Shown: in pieces, positions 53,457 to 62,891 of the stretch
How the letters are laid out: every line of letters begins with the position of its first letter
How positions within the stretch are numbered: position 1 is the first letter of the stretch
Assembly (NCBI RefSeq): GCF_042682785.1
Contig: NZ_JBHUIB010000001.1
Coordinates: 496,001-560,000, forward strand
Origin: Thalassotalea_F euphylliae
GTDB taxonomy: Bacteria > Pseudomonadota > Gammaproteobacteria > Enterobacterales > Alteromonadaceae
Direction: 5' to 3'
DNA length: 64,000 nt
Translations under genes and position numbers: made by a program
Notes under the pieces: model-generated
The model's database searches: none
What the model was told of the DNA's origin: nothing
Seen by the model: only the letters and a program-made list of their open reading frames with translations

Positions 53457-53497
53457 TAAAAGCCGTCAGCACATTACTGTGCTGGCGGCTTTTTTTG
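53457..53497 (+). terminator. Rho-independent terminator after the PEP-CTERM gene
   Basis: AGCCGTCAGCACA pairs with TGTGCTGGCGGCT (one G-T pair), TTAC loop, T run. Confidence 0.9.
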
Positions 53498-53677
53498 CAC
53501 CACTTCTACCAAACCTTTAAGTCCGCCAAATAACTAATACACCATAAGAAATATCACTCTCACAGAGCTCATTTTTCTCATTCATTCTAAAAGGTATAAA
53601 TTAACCACTTTATTTTAGACGGCTAAACATCTATACTCCCAAATCAAAGGTGTAATAAATTAGATTAAGGCAATACA

Positions 53678-54655
53678 TTGAATAATGGCTCAGAGTTAAA
53701 AGCTCGATATAACGACTACAACCGAGGTGTATATTTCATTGGTACTACGCCGCCTAAAGATGACACCCCTATTGAACAGGTGGATGAGATCGCTGAAAAG
53801 CTCCTTGAGCGAGTCAGTGATATCGATGTTGACGGCTTTATCGTTTATGACATTCAAGATGAAGCATCTAGAACAAATACACCACGACCTTTCCCGTTCA
53901 AAAGCACACAAGATCCTCGCTTGTATTCATACATACTCAACAAAAAGTCTACGCGACCGGTGATAGCCTATAAAAGTGTTGGCCAATCAAGCGTTGAGGA
54001 TTTTCATAGATGGGCTGATGAAGCATATAAAGATTACAACATTAGAGACCTCGTGTTAGTGGGCAGCCCGTCGCGCGACCACGAAGTTTCTCTGTCGCTA
54101 AATGATGCCTACCAGGCATTAAAAGAAAATGAACATAACTTTTTTACCGGCGGTATTACCATTGCTGAACGCCACGCCAGCAAAGGCAACGAACATCAAC
54201 GCTTGATTGAGAAAAACGAGCAAGGCTGTAACTTTTTCATTTCTCAAGCTATCTACAACCCACAAGCGACGATTGATAAGCTGACTCGCTACGCAATTGA
54301 ATGTAAGAAGTCAGGTTTAAAACCGCAGCGAATTATTCTGACGTTTTCCCCTTGTGGTAGCGAAAAAACCTTAGAGTTTATCGAATGGTTGGGTGTGAGT
54401 GTGCCAGAGGCCACCAGTTTACGAATCTTAAATGCTGAAAACCCACTGTATGAATCAATCCGAATTTGTAGCAATAGCTTGCAGCAAATTTTAGATGCGG
54501 TTATCCCCTACAACCTGCCGCTTGGCTTAAACATTGAGAGCTTAACCAACCGCAAAGAAGAAATTGACGGCTCAATTCTTCTCTATAAATTGCTGCGTTC
54601 AATGATGGACTATTATCTCGTTAAGAATGAGCTAAAAGTACTAGGACGCAGCTAG
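53678..54655 (+). CDS. Methylenetetrahydrofolate reductase-like protein
   Basis: 325 residues from a TTG start at 53678 with AAGG about 7 bases upstream. The N-terminal G-V-Y-F-I-G-T-T-P-P and the D-G-F-I-V-Y-D-I-Q-D-E segments fit the MTHFR/FAD-linked TIM-barrel superfamily, but MetF hallmarks are only partly present, so it is a divergent member. Normal MTHFR makes 5-methyl-THF. The nearby folK and folX-folE-folM genes are consistent with pterin or folate metabolism. It is convergent with the S9 peptidase. Confidence 0.6.
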   Translation: MNNGSELKARYNDYNRGVYFIGTTPPKDDTPIEQVDEIAEKLLERVSDIDVDGFIVYDIQDEASRTNTPRPFPFKSTQDPRLYSYILNKKSTRPVIAYKSVGQSSVEDFHRWADEAYKDYNIRDLVLVGSPSRDHEVSLSLNDAYQALKENEHNFFTGGITIAERHASKGNEHQRLIEKNEQGCNFFISQAIYNPQATIDKLTRYAIECKKSGLKPQRIILTFSPCGSEKTLEFIEWLGVSVPEATSLRILNAENPLYESIRICSNSLQQILDAVIPYNLPLGLNIESLTNRKEEIDGSILLYKLLRSMMDYYLVKNELKVLGRS

Positions 54656-54670
54656 CCATTATCCGAAATA

Positions 54671-54706
54671 AAAATGCCAGCTAATGTACTTAACGTGCTG
54701 GCATTT
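54671..54706. terminator. Bidirectional terminator between convergent genes
   Basis: AAAATGCCAGC and GCTGGCATTTT form an 11-bp stem with a 14-base loop; both sides have short A/T runs. Confidence 0.75.
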
Positions 54707-54739
54707 TCAGTTCAGGTATTTAACAAATAACTATTGTTA

Positions 54740-56635
54740 TTACAGCGTATCTTGCAGCCATTGGAAGAATTCGCGCTGCCACACAATACCGTTTTGCGGT
54801 GTAAGTATCCAGTGATTCTCTTCAGGGAAGTATAAGAAACGACTCTTTAGGCCACGCAGCTTCGCAGCTTGAAACGCTTGAATACCTTGTCCTAACGGCA
54901 CGCGATAGTCTTTGCCGCCATGAATTACAAACATAGGTGCATCCCATTTATCAACATAATTGATTGGGTTAAATTGACCGTATGCCTTGCTTGCTGCTTC
55001 GTTATCGTTGTCCCAGTATGCACCGCCAAAATCATGATTTACAAAGAATAACTCTTCAGTTGTGCCATACATACTGCGCATATCAAAAACACCACAGTGA
55101 GAAATGAATGAACTGAAACGCCCTTCGTGATTACCCGCTAAATAAAACGCTGAGTAGCCACCAAAACTTGCGCCTACTGCGCCAATACGCTTCTTATCAA
55201 CATAGGACTCTTTCGACACATCGTCGATGGCATCAAGATAATCTTGCATAGCTTTGCCACCCCAGTCTTTGCTGATGACTTCATTCCATTCAACACCATG
55301 ACCCGGCATACCGCGACGGTTTGGCGCAACAACGATATACCCCTGTGATGCCATCACTTGGAAATTCCAACGGAAAGAGTAGAACTGCGATAGTGCCCCT
55401 TGTGGACCACCTTGAAGATAAAGCAACGTAGGGTACTTTTTACTTTCATCGAAGTTAGGTGGATAGATAACCCAATTCAGCATTTCTTTGCCGTCTTTTG
55501 TCGTGACCATACGCTTTTTCACTGTGGGTAAATCAAGACCTGCATATAAGTCTTTATTTACTTGTGTCAGTGCAACTAGCTTTTTGCTTTTTAGATCTAA
55601 ACGGAAGATTTCTCTCGCCGTATTCATGTCATTACGCGTCACCACCAACTGATCTTTCAACGCGGCGACAATACCATTTACGTCGAATTGACCTATTGTA
55701 AGCTGGGTAATCTTTGGGTTTGACTTTGATGTCACGGCCACTTTAAACACTTGAACCGTGCCATCTGTCGGCGCTACAAAGTAGATGTGCTTGCCATCAT
55801 GGCTCCACTTAAAGCTGTTTACCGTGCCGTCCCAATGTGCGGTTAGGTTAACGTTTTTTCCGTTAAGTTTAACGATAATGTCATTCTTGTCAGACTCATA
55901 GCCTGGCGTTTTCATTTGTAGCCAAGCAAGGCTGCCTTTTGGCGAGAACGCAGGGTACTTGTCATAACCTTCGTTGTCATCAGTAATGTTTGTTGTCTTT
56001 TTACTGGCGAGGTTATAACGATAGATATCTGTGTTGGTACTTGTGACATACTCTGTGCCCATCAATTTTTTACTGACGTAATAAATGTTTTCGCCCTTCG
56101 GGCCCCAAATATAATCTGCGGCACCACCAAAAGGAGAAGTAGGCGTATCGAAGGCCTTACCTTCCATAATGTCGACTTTTTCTTCTGACGTTAAATCTTG
56201 ATAGAACACATGGTTAAAGCTACCGTCTTGCCATGTATCCCAGTGGCGATAATTTAAATCATCAAAGACGTAAGCATTCGCTTGCGCCATATCTTCATGT
56301 TTATCAGACGCCAGAATTGATTCAACTTGGACTGACTCATGGAATAATTTTTTATTGCCGTCAGGTGAAATTTTGCTATTGATTAACACACCCTGATAGC
56401 CATCAAGTAAAGTGGCAGCGCCGCCCTTGACGGGAACCTGATATACCTTGCTGCTGAAGTCATTGTTTTCAACACTCGGTGTCGTGACTCGGTAAATAAC
56501 GTGTGTTTTCTCTTTATTTAATCCCATTGGGCTGACACGTTTTACTTGCCAAAGTTTTTCAGGAGTCATCACATCAGCTAATGCTCCTATACTCATTGCT
56601 AACCCTAAGCTAGCGGTTACTAGAACTCGCAACAT
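54740..56635 (-). CDS. Exported S9 prolyl-oligopeptidase family peptidase
   Basis: 631 residues from the ATG at 56635, which has GGAG about 10 bases upstream and gives a signal peptide ending A-L-A-D; a longer in-frame start is rejected. The N-terminal part is a beta-propeller lid. The catalytic domain has nucleophile S490 in G-A-S-F-G-G-Y, the Asp in H-G-G-K-D-Y-R-V-P and the His in E-N-H-W. It cleaves peptides, typically after proline or as an acylaminoacyl peptidase. It is monocistronic. Confidence 0.9.
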   Translation of the reverse strand: MLRVLVTASLGLAMSIGALADVMTPEKLWQVKRVSPMGLNKEKTHVIYRVTTPSVENNDFSSKVYQVPVKGGAATLLDGYQGVLINSKISPDGNKKLFHESVQVESILASDKHEDMAQANAYVFDDLNYRHWDTWQDGSFNHVFYQDLTSEEKVDIMEGKAFDTPTSPFGGAADYIWGPKGENIYYVSKKLMGTEYVTSTNTDIYRYNLASKKTTNITDDNEGYDKYPAFSPKGSLAWLQMKTPGYESDKNDIIVKLNGKNVNLTAHWDGTVNSFKWSHDGKHIYFVAPTDGTVQVFKVAVTSKSNPKITQLTIGQFDVNGIVAALKDQLVVTRNDMNTAREIFRLDLKSKKLVALTQVNKDLYAGLDLPTVKKRMVTTKDGKEMLNWVIYPPNFDESKKYPTLLYLQGGPQGALSQFYSFRWNFQVMASQGYIVVAPNRRGMPGHGVEWNEVISKDWGGKAMQDYLDAIDDVSKESYVDKKRIGAVGASFGGYSAFYLAGNHEGRFSSFISHCGVFDMRSMYGTTEELFFVNHDFGGAYWDNDNEAASKAYGQFNPINYVDKWDAPMFVIHGGKDYRVPLGQGIQAFQAAKLRGLKSRFLYFPEENHWILTPQNGIVWQREFFQWLQDTL

Positions 56636-56881
56636 TGCAAAATATCTCCGTAAGTTTAAGCACAAATAGCCTAACGAATTACAAACAAACATAAAAGGAA
56701 TAGCCTGCACTCAAGTATTTGAAGATATCTTATGAATCTGTAACCGTTAAAATACAACGAGTATGAATAGGTCTAACGACTTAACGAATACGTAAGTATT
56801 ACCGCACCGCTTAATTTTGTAGCCTATGGTTATAAAACGCGAACCACATAAAGCCACCTCAAATAAAGAGAAAACACATAC

Positions 56882-57373
56882 ATGCACAAAGTAGCAGTGA
56901 GCATCGGCAGTAATGTTGAACGGGAACATCACGTAGGCAATGCGCTTAACGCACTCAACAAACATTTTGTGCCACTGCATGTATCACATTTTTATGATTG
57001 TGAACCCGTCGGATTTACCGGAAACAACTTTCTAAACTTAGTAGTCACTTTTGATTGTGATTTAAGCGTTGGTGAATTAGCTGCTCTCCTTCGAAGTATT
57101 GAGCATGATAATGGGCGTATTCGTGGCGGAGAAAAGTATGGCGATCGCACACTCGACCTGGATATCTTGACGTTTGATGATCTGGTAGGTGTGATTGACG
57201 GTGTTGAACTGCCAAGAGGCGAAATTACTGAATATGCCTTTGTACTTTGCCCTCTAGCGGATGTCCTGCCTGACGCTATCCACCCTGTTACACAGCTAAC
57301 TTACTCACAAATGTGGAATGATTTTGACCAATCATGCCAAAAGGTGACTTATTCCAAATACAAGTGGCCCTAA
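56882..57373 (+). CDS. folK: HPPK (6-hydroxymethyl-dihydropterin pyrophosphokinase)
   Basis: 163 residues. The family start S-I-G-S-N and the signature R-G-G-E-K-Y-G-D-R-T-L-D-L-D-I-L are complete. It transfers pyrophosphate from ATP to hydroxymethyl-dihydropterin in folate synthesis. It is not paired with folP here; it precedes folX-folE-folM by 145 bases, so it may share regulation with them. Confidence 0.93.
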   Translation: MHKVAVSIGSNVEREHHVGNALNALNKHFVPLHVSHFYDCEPVGFTGNNFLNLVVTFDCDLSVGELAALLRSIEHDNGRIRGGEKYGDRTLDLDILTFDDLVGVIDGVELPRGEITEYAFVLCPLADVLPDAIHPVTQLTYSQMWNDFDQSCQKVTYSKYKWP

Positions 57374-57518
57374 CACTTTCATTTGTCTATATCAGCGGTA
57401 CAGATTGATAGGTCCAGCTAAGTAAGTGAATACTTACAGCGGCTAAAATCCACAAAACTAATCTAAGCAAACTGTTGCGCCGTATTGTTACATCAAGATT
57501 AAATTAACGAGGTGCACT

Positions 57519-57896
57519 ATGAATCATAATGCCATCATCACCATTACCAACCTCAGGCTTCGTACCTATATTGGCTTTAATGAAGAAGAAAAAAGCAAAC
57601 AACAAGATATCGTTATAAACGCAGAAATTCATTATCCAGCCAACAACCTTTGTTTAGAAGACAATGTCGACAGTGCACTCAATTACAAAACGATATGTAA
57701 AAACGTTATCAGCCATGTTGAAAACGGGCGTTTCCTGCTTTTAGAGAAACTGACCAGCGATGTACTCGGTATTTGCATCGACCACCCCTGGGTAACGTAT
57801 GCACAAGTAAAAATAGATAAGCCGCATGCTTTAAGATTTGCTGACTCAGTGTCGCTAACCTTGAGTTACAAAGCGTCGCCGGAGGAGCAGGCATGA
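57519..57896 (+). CDS. folX: Dihydroneopterin triphosphate 2'-epimerase
   Basis: 125 residues. The segments N-L-R-L-R-T-Y-I-G, Q-D-I-V-I-N, I-H-Y-P-A, L-L-E-K-L-T and I-D-K-P-H-A-L-R match E. coli FolX better than FolB. It converts dihydroneopterin triphosphate to the monapterin form. GAGG lies 6 bases before the ATG. Its stop overlaps the folE ATG (ATGA), so the two are coupled. Confidence 0.92.
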   Translation: MNHNAIITITNLRLRTYIGFNEEEKSKQQDIVINAEIHYPANNLCLEDNVDSALNYKTICKNVISHVENGRFLLLEKLTSDVLGICIDHPWVTYAQVKIDKPHALRFADSVSLTLSYKASPEEQA

Positions 57897-58531
57897 TTTC
57901 GCTCGAAGCACAAAAAGTGCAGCAAGTATTGATTGATAAAGGGCTCGAAACGCCTCTTATGCCCATTAACATGACCGCTGATGAAAAGTATGAAAGGATC
58001 AGAGGTTTGATGACAGAGGTCGTCAGTACGTTAGGGTTAGACCTTAATGATGACAGTTTGGCAGAGACACCTCATCGCATTGCGAAGATGTATGTGAATG
58101 AAATATTTTCAGGGCTGGATTATCAAAACTTTCCCAAGATAAGTGTCATTGACAATAAAATGTCTGTGGATGAAATGGTCAAAGTGTCTGACATTAGCTT
58201 AACCTCAACATGCGAACATCACTTTGTGACTATCGATGGTCTCGCGCAGGTTGCGTATATACCGGACAAGAAAATCATTGGTTTATCTAAAATAAACCGA
58301 ATCGTGCGATTTTTTGCGCAGAGGCCTCAAGTGCAAGAACGTCTCACACAACAAATCCTTCATGCCATTCAAGCACTAACCGAGACTGACAATGTAGCTG
58401 TGTCCATCAAAGCAACGCATTACTGCGTAAAATCAAGAGGTGTCATTGACGTTAATTCTGCAACATCAACCACTGCACTGGGCGGAAGTTTTAAAACTAA
58501 CCCACAAACCAGAGCGGAGTTTTTAGGGTGA
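57893..58531 (+). CDS. folE: GTP cyclohydrolase I
   Basis: 212 residues. Zinc ligands are in S-T-C-E-H-H-F and H-Y-C-V-K-S-R-G. It makes dihydroneopterin triphosphate from GTP, the start of the pterin pathway. The start overlaps folX and the stop overlaps the GTG of folM, so the three genes are translationally coupled. The context marks this copy as dedicated to tetrahydromonapterin. Confidence 0.95.
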   Translation: MISLEAQKVQQVLIDKGLETPLMPINMTADEKYERIRGLMTEVVSTLGLDLNDDSLAETPHRIAKMYVNEIFSGLDYQNFPKISVIDNKMSVDEMVKVSDISLTSTCEHHFVTIDGLAQVAYIPDKKIIGLSKINRIVRFFAQRPQVQERLTQQILHAIQALTETDNVAVSIKATHYCVKSRGVIDVNSATSTTALGGSFKTNPQTRAEFLG

Positions 58532-59271
58532 AAGACGTTATTGTTATAACAGGTGTAGGTAAGCGCTTGGGTTATGAATTAGCCATCAAACTACTCGAGC
58601 AGGGATACCTCGTTGAAGGCACTTACAGAACCGAATACCCCGAGCTGGAAAACTTGCGTGAATTGGGCGCGAACTTGCATCAAATCGATTTTTATCAACC
58701 CCAACAGCTCACTCAGTTTATTAGCTATTTGTATAAGCAGTACACCAGTTTACGGGCTATTGTGCACAATGCATCAGACTGGAGTCCAGACAAGCCAGAA
58801 GCAGGAAAGCAATGGCATTCAACGGAAGAGAGCTTAATGGGCTATACCAGTATTTTGCAGAAGATGATGGCTATTCACGTCTCTGTGCCTTATCAAATGA
58901 ATATGGCACTGCAAGAGTTACTATCCGCAAATGAAGAATCTAGCGACGTTATCCATATCAGCGACTACGTGGTTGAGAAAGGAAGCAAAAAGCACATTGC
59001 CTATTCAGCAAGCAAAGCGGCACTAAACAACCTCACGCTGTCGTTTGCAGCATTACTGGCGCCCAAGGTAAAAGTAAACACCATATCGCCAGCCTTGCTT
59101 AAATTTAACGAACATGACGATGACGAATATAAAGACAAAGCACTGCGAAAAGCGCTCATACCGCGTGAAGCAGGGTTTAATGAAGTCATTGACGCCGTCT
59201 TTTTCATCTTAGCGAGTAAGTACATGACAGGACGAAATGTGCAGCTTGATGGCGGTAGACACTTGAAGTAA
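58528..59271 (+). CDS. folM: Dihydromonapterin reductase
   Basis: 247 residues from a GTG start overlapping the folE stop. The SDR fold shows G-V-G-K-R-L-G at the cofactor site, the H-N-A-S segment, and the catalytic Y-S-A-S-K, plus the family-specific S-D-Y-V-V-E-K-G-S-K-K-H-I and L-D-G-G-R-H-L ending seen in FolM. It reduces dihydromonapterin to tetrahydromonapterin, the cofactor of phenylalanine hydroxylase in related bacteria. No phhA is in the window. Confidence 0.93.
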   Translation: MKDVIVITGVGKRLGYELAIKLLEQGYLVEGTYRTEYPELENLRELGANLHQIDFYQPQQLTQFISYLYKQYTSLRAIVHNASDWSPDKPEAGKQWHSTEESLMGYTSILQKMMAIHVSVPYQMNMALQELLSANEESSDVIHISDYVVEKGSKKHIAYSASKAALNNLTLSFAALLAPKVKVNTISPALLKFNEHDDDEYKDKALRKALIPREAGFNEVIDAVFFILASKYMTGRNVQLDGGRHLK

Positions 59272-59336
59272 TACAGCTGCTATATCGACAGTCTTAATAT
59301 CTCAAGCGCCGTCACAATTCATTACCCAAAAAAACA

Positions 59337-59360
59337 AAACCCTGGCCGAAGCCAGGGTTT
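59337..59360 (-). terminator. Terminator on the minus strand, rnpB-type
   Basis: On the minus strand AAACCCTGGC, TTCG loop, GCCAGGGTTT, then a T-rich run. It resembles the rnpB terminator at 60563-60590 in stem, TTCG loop and flanks, and may also serve folM on the plus strand. Confidence 0.75.
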
Positions 59361-59371
59361 GTAAGAATTGA

Positions 59372-59387
59372 TGAGTTAGCCGATAAG
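59372..59387. repeat. rnpB 3'-end repeat, copy A
   Basis: TGAGTTAGCCGATAAG is identical to the 16 bases at the 3' end of the rnpB gene (copy C, 60604-60619). The copy is followed on the minus strand by an rnpB-like terminator. The 307-base gap 59272-59578 holds this block and no gene. Confidence 0.75.
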
Positions 59388-59578
59388 TAAACTTACTAAT
59401 CAAAACAACATACTGTCTTTATAAAAACACACCCTTAAACAAAAAGACGTTAGGAACATGTGCAGTATATAGCGCTTGTGTAAAAAGCAGTAATTGACCT
59501 ATCCAGTTAGGTGTTACTTCCTACACGCTATTAACAGCGCAGTTCACTATAAATCCATGTCGTCGCAGCCTCATAGTA

Positions 59579-60256
59579 CTATGAGCCGCTTACTCTCACT
59601 TTTCTAGCAATAACAAATAACAACGCGCCTAAAAACAATGCAAAGCCACTAGGCTCTGACACCGACACTCTCGCTTCCCTAACTAGTAACGTTGATAGCC
59701 CCTTATATGAGCTGGTTGCTGAAGAGTCAAAATTGCGGTGATCCCATAGAGTAATGTAATCATTTACAGAAAAATCTGTTGCCCCCCAATCAGAAATAAT
59801 CAGAGTGGACAGGCCATCTGTTCCCTGAAAAAGCGCCTCAGAAGAAGTGGCTAGTCCACCAGCATAAGTGTCGTTATACCCGATAACATCAAAGATACTG
59901 TCCCAAACCGAATCATCTTCACCTAATGAATTTCCGTCTTGTGCTTCATAGATTCCTGACCTGTCTGTTTCAGCGAATTCAACGTCTGCTTTTTGTCCGC
60001 CAGCATAGGCAATATGACCAACCATTGTCATAACTTCTTCAAGCGTTGGTAAACGCCACCCTTCATAAATGCCACCCGTTTCTAGTTGCTGGACGGTTTT
60101 TACATACTGACGGCTGTTGGTAACACCAAAGTCAATCCAAACAAGCTCGGTGTCTGTGTCATAAAAGCTATTGTCAATAATATCGTCATAATTGATGATC
60201 GCTGAATGTACATTGAATGCGCAAAGTACTAAAAACAAAAGTGTTAATGTACGCAT
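59579..60256 (-). CDS. PEP-CTERM-like protein with DUF1566-type domain
   Basis: 225 residues with a signal peptide ending near V-H-S-A. The G-W-R-L-P-T-L-E-E-V stretch near 68 is typical of DUF1566/Lcl-type lectin-like domains. The C-terminus has S-E-P-S-G, a hydrophobic helix and a basic tail, the PEP-CTERM layout. AGAGG precedes the ATG. It sits between copies of the rnpB 3' end (A to the left, B and C to the right), so it may be cargo of an insertion. Confidence 0.8.
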   Translation of the reverse strand: MRTLTLLFLVLCAFNVHSAIINYDDIIDNSFYDTDTELVWIDFGVTNSRQYVKTVQQLETGGIYEGWRLPTLEEVMTMVGHIAYAGGQKADVEFAETDRSGIYEAQDGNSLGEDDSVWDSIFDVIGYNDTYAGGLATSSEALFQGTDGLSTLIISDWGATDFSVNDYITLWDHRNFDSSATSSYKGLSTLLVREARVSVSEPSGFALFLGALLFVIARKVRVSGS

Positions 60257-60501
60257 GTATTAAAACCTCTTTTTCTATATGTTTATTTAAATAAGCTTTC
60301 ACTTTTGGGTGCTATTACAGCTACTGACAAATAATCACTCTTTGATTGAGTTTGACTAAACACGATCAGCGCAGCATACATTTTGATGACAGCATGTTCG
60401 GTTCACACGCTTTAGCGTCTGTTAGTCAGCTCTGCAGGAACGCTTTATCGCATAAAAATGTGTAAAAATAATGGAGATAAGAGAAATGAGTGAATTTTCA
60501 T

Positions 60502-60517
60502 TGAATTAGCCGATAAG
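60502..60517. repeat. rnpB 3'-end repeat, copy B
   Basis: TGAATTAGCCGATAAG differs from copies A and C by one base. It lies 1130 bases from A and 102 bases from C and has no terminator beside it. The 346-base gap 60257-60602 holds this copy, the rnpB terminator and the promoter of the PEP-CTERM gene. Confidence 0.7.
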
Positions 60518-60562
60518 GCGATTACTCTTTAGGCATAGCTTCGTGGACAATTAAGTCTCAAA

Positions 60563-60590
60563 AAAAGAAAAACCCAGCCGAAGCTGGGTT
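60563..60590 (-). terminator. Terminator of rnpB
   Basis: On the minus strand AACCCAGC, TTCG loop, GCTGGGTT and a T-rich run, just after the rnpB 3' end. Confidence 0.88.
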
Positions 60591-60602
60591 CCCTTATAAT
60601 AA

Positions 60603-60983
<381 letters not shown>

Positions 60984-61021
60984 CGCGCATTTTAGCGTAA
61001 ATAGAGGGCCACCCCAAGCGT

Positions 61022-61402
61022 TTAATTCAATTGCTGCGTCAACCACGCCATAGCAAGAGATTTATCGGTGAAAAATTCAATATTTTGCGTTTTTAGGGCA
61101 GGTGCTCGTTTGAGCATAATATCTTTTTGCATCGGTGAATTAATAACAAGCGCTTTAGCTTTAATAGGTTGCGTTGACAGCCAGCGGTTGTATGCATCAA
61201 GTTCTTGGTAAGCTTCTGGTGTCCCTCCTTCAAGCTCCAAATCATCGACAAGCATAGCAAAAGGTTCGCCTCTTAATTGCGACACTTTTTCGCGCACTGC
61301 CTCTGTGTAGCTTTTACACCCGTCTTTATTAAAACTGCCCTTCAGCACACAGGAGATAATGCGACCAATTAACTCAACTTGGTATTCGCCGTGTTCGTCC
61401 AT
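61022..61402 (-). CDS. Standalone STAS/SpoIIAA-like protein, paralogue 3
   Basis: 126 residues beginning M-D-E-H-G-E-Y. The segment L-K-G-S-F-N-K-D-G nearly repeats L-E-G-S-F-N-K-E-G of paralogue 1. The fold appears STAS/SpoIIAA-like, with no catalytic motif. It lies upstream of rnpB on the same strand, probably as its own unit. Function unknown. Confidence 0.65.
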   Translation of the reverse strand: MDEHGEYQVELIGRIISCVLKGSFNKDGCKSYTEAVREKVSQLRGEPFAMLVDDLELEGGTPEAYQELDAYNRWLSTQPIKAKALVINSPMQKDIMLKRAPALKTQNIEFFTDKSLAMAWLTQQLN

Positions 61403-61467
61403 CAGGTTATCTCAATACAACTTTGTCACACTATTGCATATTTACAATAAATTAACACTTTTCATCT

Positions 61468-61481
61468 TTGATGTAGATCAT
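61468..61481. promoter_or_regulatory. Possible FNR/CRP-type box
   Basis: TTGAT, four bases, ATCAT matches the FNR consensus at 9 of 10 positions. It is just upstream of the tandem palindromes. Weak by itself. Confidence 0.3.
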
Positions 61482-61488
61482 TCACCAA

Positions 61489-61523
61489 TGACATTTGTCA
61501 CCTGTAATTGCTGACAAGTGTCT
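61489..61523. promoter_or_regulatory. Tandem palindromes before the SMR gene
   Basis: TGACATTTGTCA (61489-61500) and TGACAAGTGTCT (61512-61523) are 12-base palindromes 23 bases centre to centre. The same pair with the same spacing recurs at 62023-62057. It lies 73 bases before the ATG. Confidence 0.65.
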
Positions 61524-61596
61524 ATTAACCGAGCCATAACCTATTAAGTATGCTGTGCATAAATAAAGTAAACACGTTTTGACACAAGGAAAGCAC

Positions 61597-61926
61597 ATGA
61601 GTTATTTATTTTTAGCCTTAGCAATTTTTAGTGAAGTTTCAGCCACATTATTACTAAAAGCATCTGACGGCTGGGAGAAATGGTGGTTTGGTATGGCATC
61701 TATCGGCTTGTATTCACTAGCCGGACTTTTCCTCGGCGTTGTGCTCAAAGAAATGAGTGTTGGCCTAACTTATACCATTTGGTCTGGTGTTGGCATCGCA
61801 CTGGTGTGCATTGCCTCAGTGCTTATTTGGCAACAGAAGTTTGATGCATATGCTTTATCGGGTATCGCGCTTATATTTGTAGGCACCTTACTTATTACCG
61901 CCAAATCAGGCGTAGTCATGCAGTAA
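61597..61926 (+). CDS. SMR family multidrug efflux protein
   Basis: 109 residues from the ATG at 61597, preceded by AAGGAAAG; four membrane helices. The essential membrane Glu is E13 in F-S-E-V, as in EmrE. A W-S-G-V-G motif is present in helix 3. It exports cationic compounds by proton antiport as a dimer. Upstream tandem palindromes link it to the downstream TPR gene and to the probable two-component system at the window end. Confidence 0.9.
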   Translation: MSYLFLALAIFSEVSATLLLKASDGWEKWWFGMASIGLYSLAGLFLGVVLKEMSVGLTYTIWSGVGIALVCIASVLIWQQKFDAYALSGIALIFVGTLLITAKSGVVMQ

Positions 61927-61956
61927 ACACCGCCCAATATACTCACTTGGTTACCT

Positions 61957-61991
61957 AAGCCGGAGCGCTATTGCAGCCCTCCGGCTTTTTT
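61957..61991 (+). terminator. Rho-independent terminator after the SMR gene
   Basis: AAGCCGGAG and CTCCGGCTT arms, 13-base loop, T run. Confidence 0.85.
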
Positions 61992-62022
61992 GTGCTGATA
62001 AATTTTTTCTGAATCAACGTTA

Positions 62023-62057
62023 TGACATTTGTCATGTTGAATTGGTGACAAGTGTCT
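62023..62057. promoter_or_regulatory. Tandem palindromes before the TPR gene
   Basis: TGACATTTGTCA (62023-62034) and TGACAAGTGTCT (62046-62057), the same sequence and 11-base spacer as at 61489-61523. The spacer itself also shares AATTG. It lies 67 bases before the ATG. Confidence 0.65.
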
Positions 62058-62124
62058 ATAACAACTAACACGCGTTTTCATGACAATAACCTTGAACTAA
62101 CGACACAAGGAATTGGAGAACATC

Positions 62125-62805
62125 ATGAAAAAATTACTACTTATTGCAACATTCGTTTCTAGCCAAGTATTTGCTGCACCACAGCACACTCAAGCCATTG
62201 AAGATGCGGCTATGCAACTGAACACGCCAGCGCTTGTAGAACTGAGCCAAACAACAGAAGGTTACGACCAAGCGTTTTCACAATATCGTTTAGCAATCAA
62301 CTACAACCTGCAAGCAGAGCAAGATAAGGCAAATGAAGCGCTAAAAGTGGCTATCAACACGTTAGAGGCGCTAACACAGCAAAATGAAAATGATGATGAA
62401 GCCTGGGCATTACTATCACAAAGCTACGGGCTAATGATTGCCTACCAACCAATGAAAGCGGTTTTTTATGGTCCCAAGTCAGGTAAAGCGTTAGCCAAAG
62501 CAAAATCTTTGAATAACCAAAACCCACGTATTTTTCTTGTTGAAGGTATCAGTGACTACCACACACCTGCCATGTTTGGCGGCAGCAAAGAGCGCTCAGT
62601 TGAGGCGCTAAGCCAAGCTATTTCGCTATACCAGTCACAAGCGGTTAATGACTATAGCTGGGGTGAGGCTGAGGCATATGTGTGGCGAGGGCTCGCAAAC
62701 CTTGAGCTAGACAACAAAGAACAAGCACTTGTCGACTTTGCTAAAGCGACAGATATCGCGCCAGATTATTTATGGCCACAGCAGTTAATGAAGTCGCACC
62801 AATAA
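62125..62805 (+). CDS. Exported TPR-repeat protein
   Basis: 226 residues from the ATG at 62125; GGAG lies 6 bases upstream and the signal peptide ends near V-F-A-A. Helical repeats follow, the last being a clear TPR (A-Y-V-W-R-G-L-A-N-L to A-T-D-I-A-P). It is probably a periplasmic scaffold or sensor partner. It has the same operator as the SMR gene and precedes a membrane protein and a sensor kinase. Confidence 0.8.
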   Translation: MKKLLLIATFVSSQVFAAPQHTQAIEDAAMQLNTPALVELSQTTEGYDQAFSQYRLAINYNLQAEQDKANEALKVAINTLEALTQQNENDDEAWALLSQSYGLMIAYQPMKAVFYGPKSGKALAKAKSLNNQNPRIFLVEGISDYHTPAMFGGSKERSVEALSQAISLYQSQAVNDYSWGEAEAYVWRGLANLELDNKEQALVDFAKATDIAPDYLWPQQLMKSHQ

Positions 62806-62891
62806 TTAGCCCTATAAATAAAAACACCACATAAAGAATAAGCAAATAAACAGTTGTCTAGCTTGGCTAGGCAACTGACAAGGACAAAACA

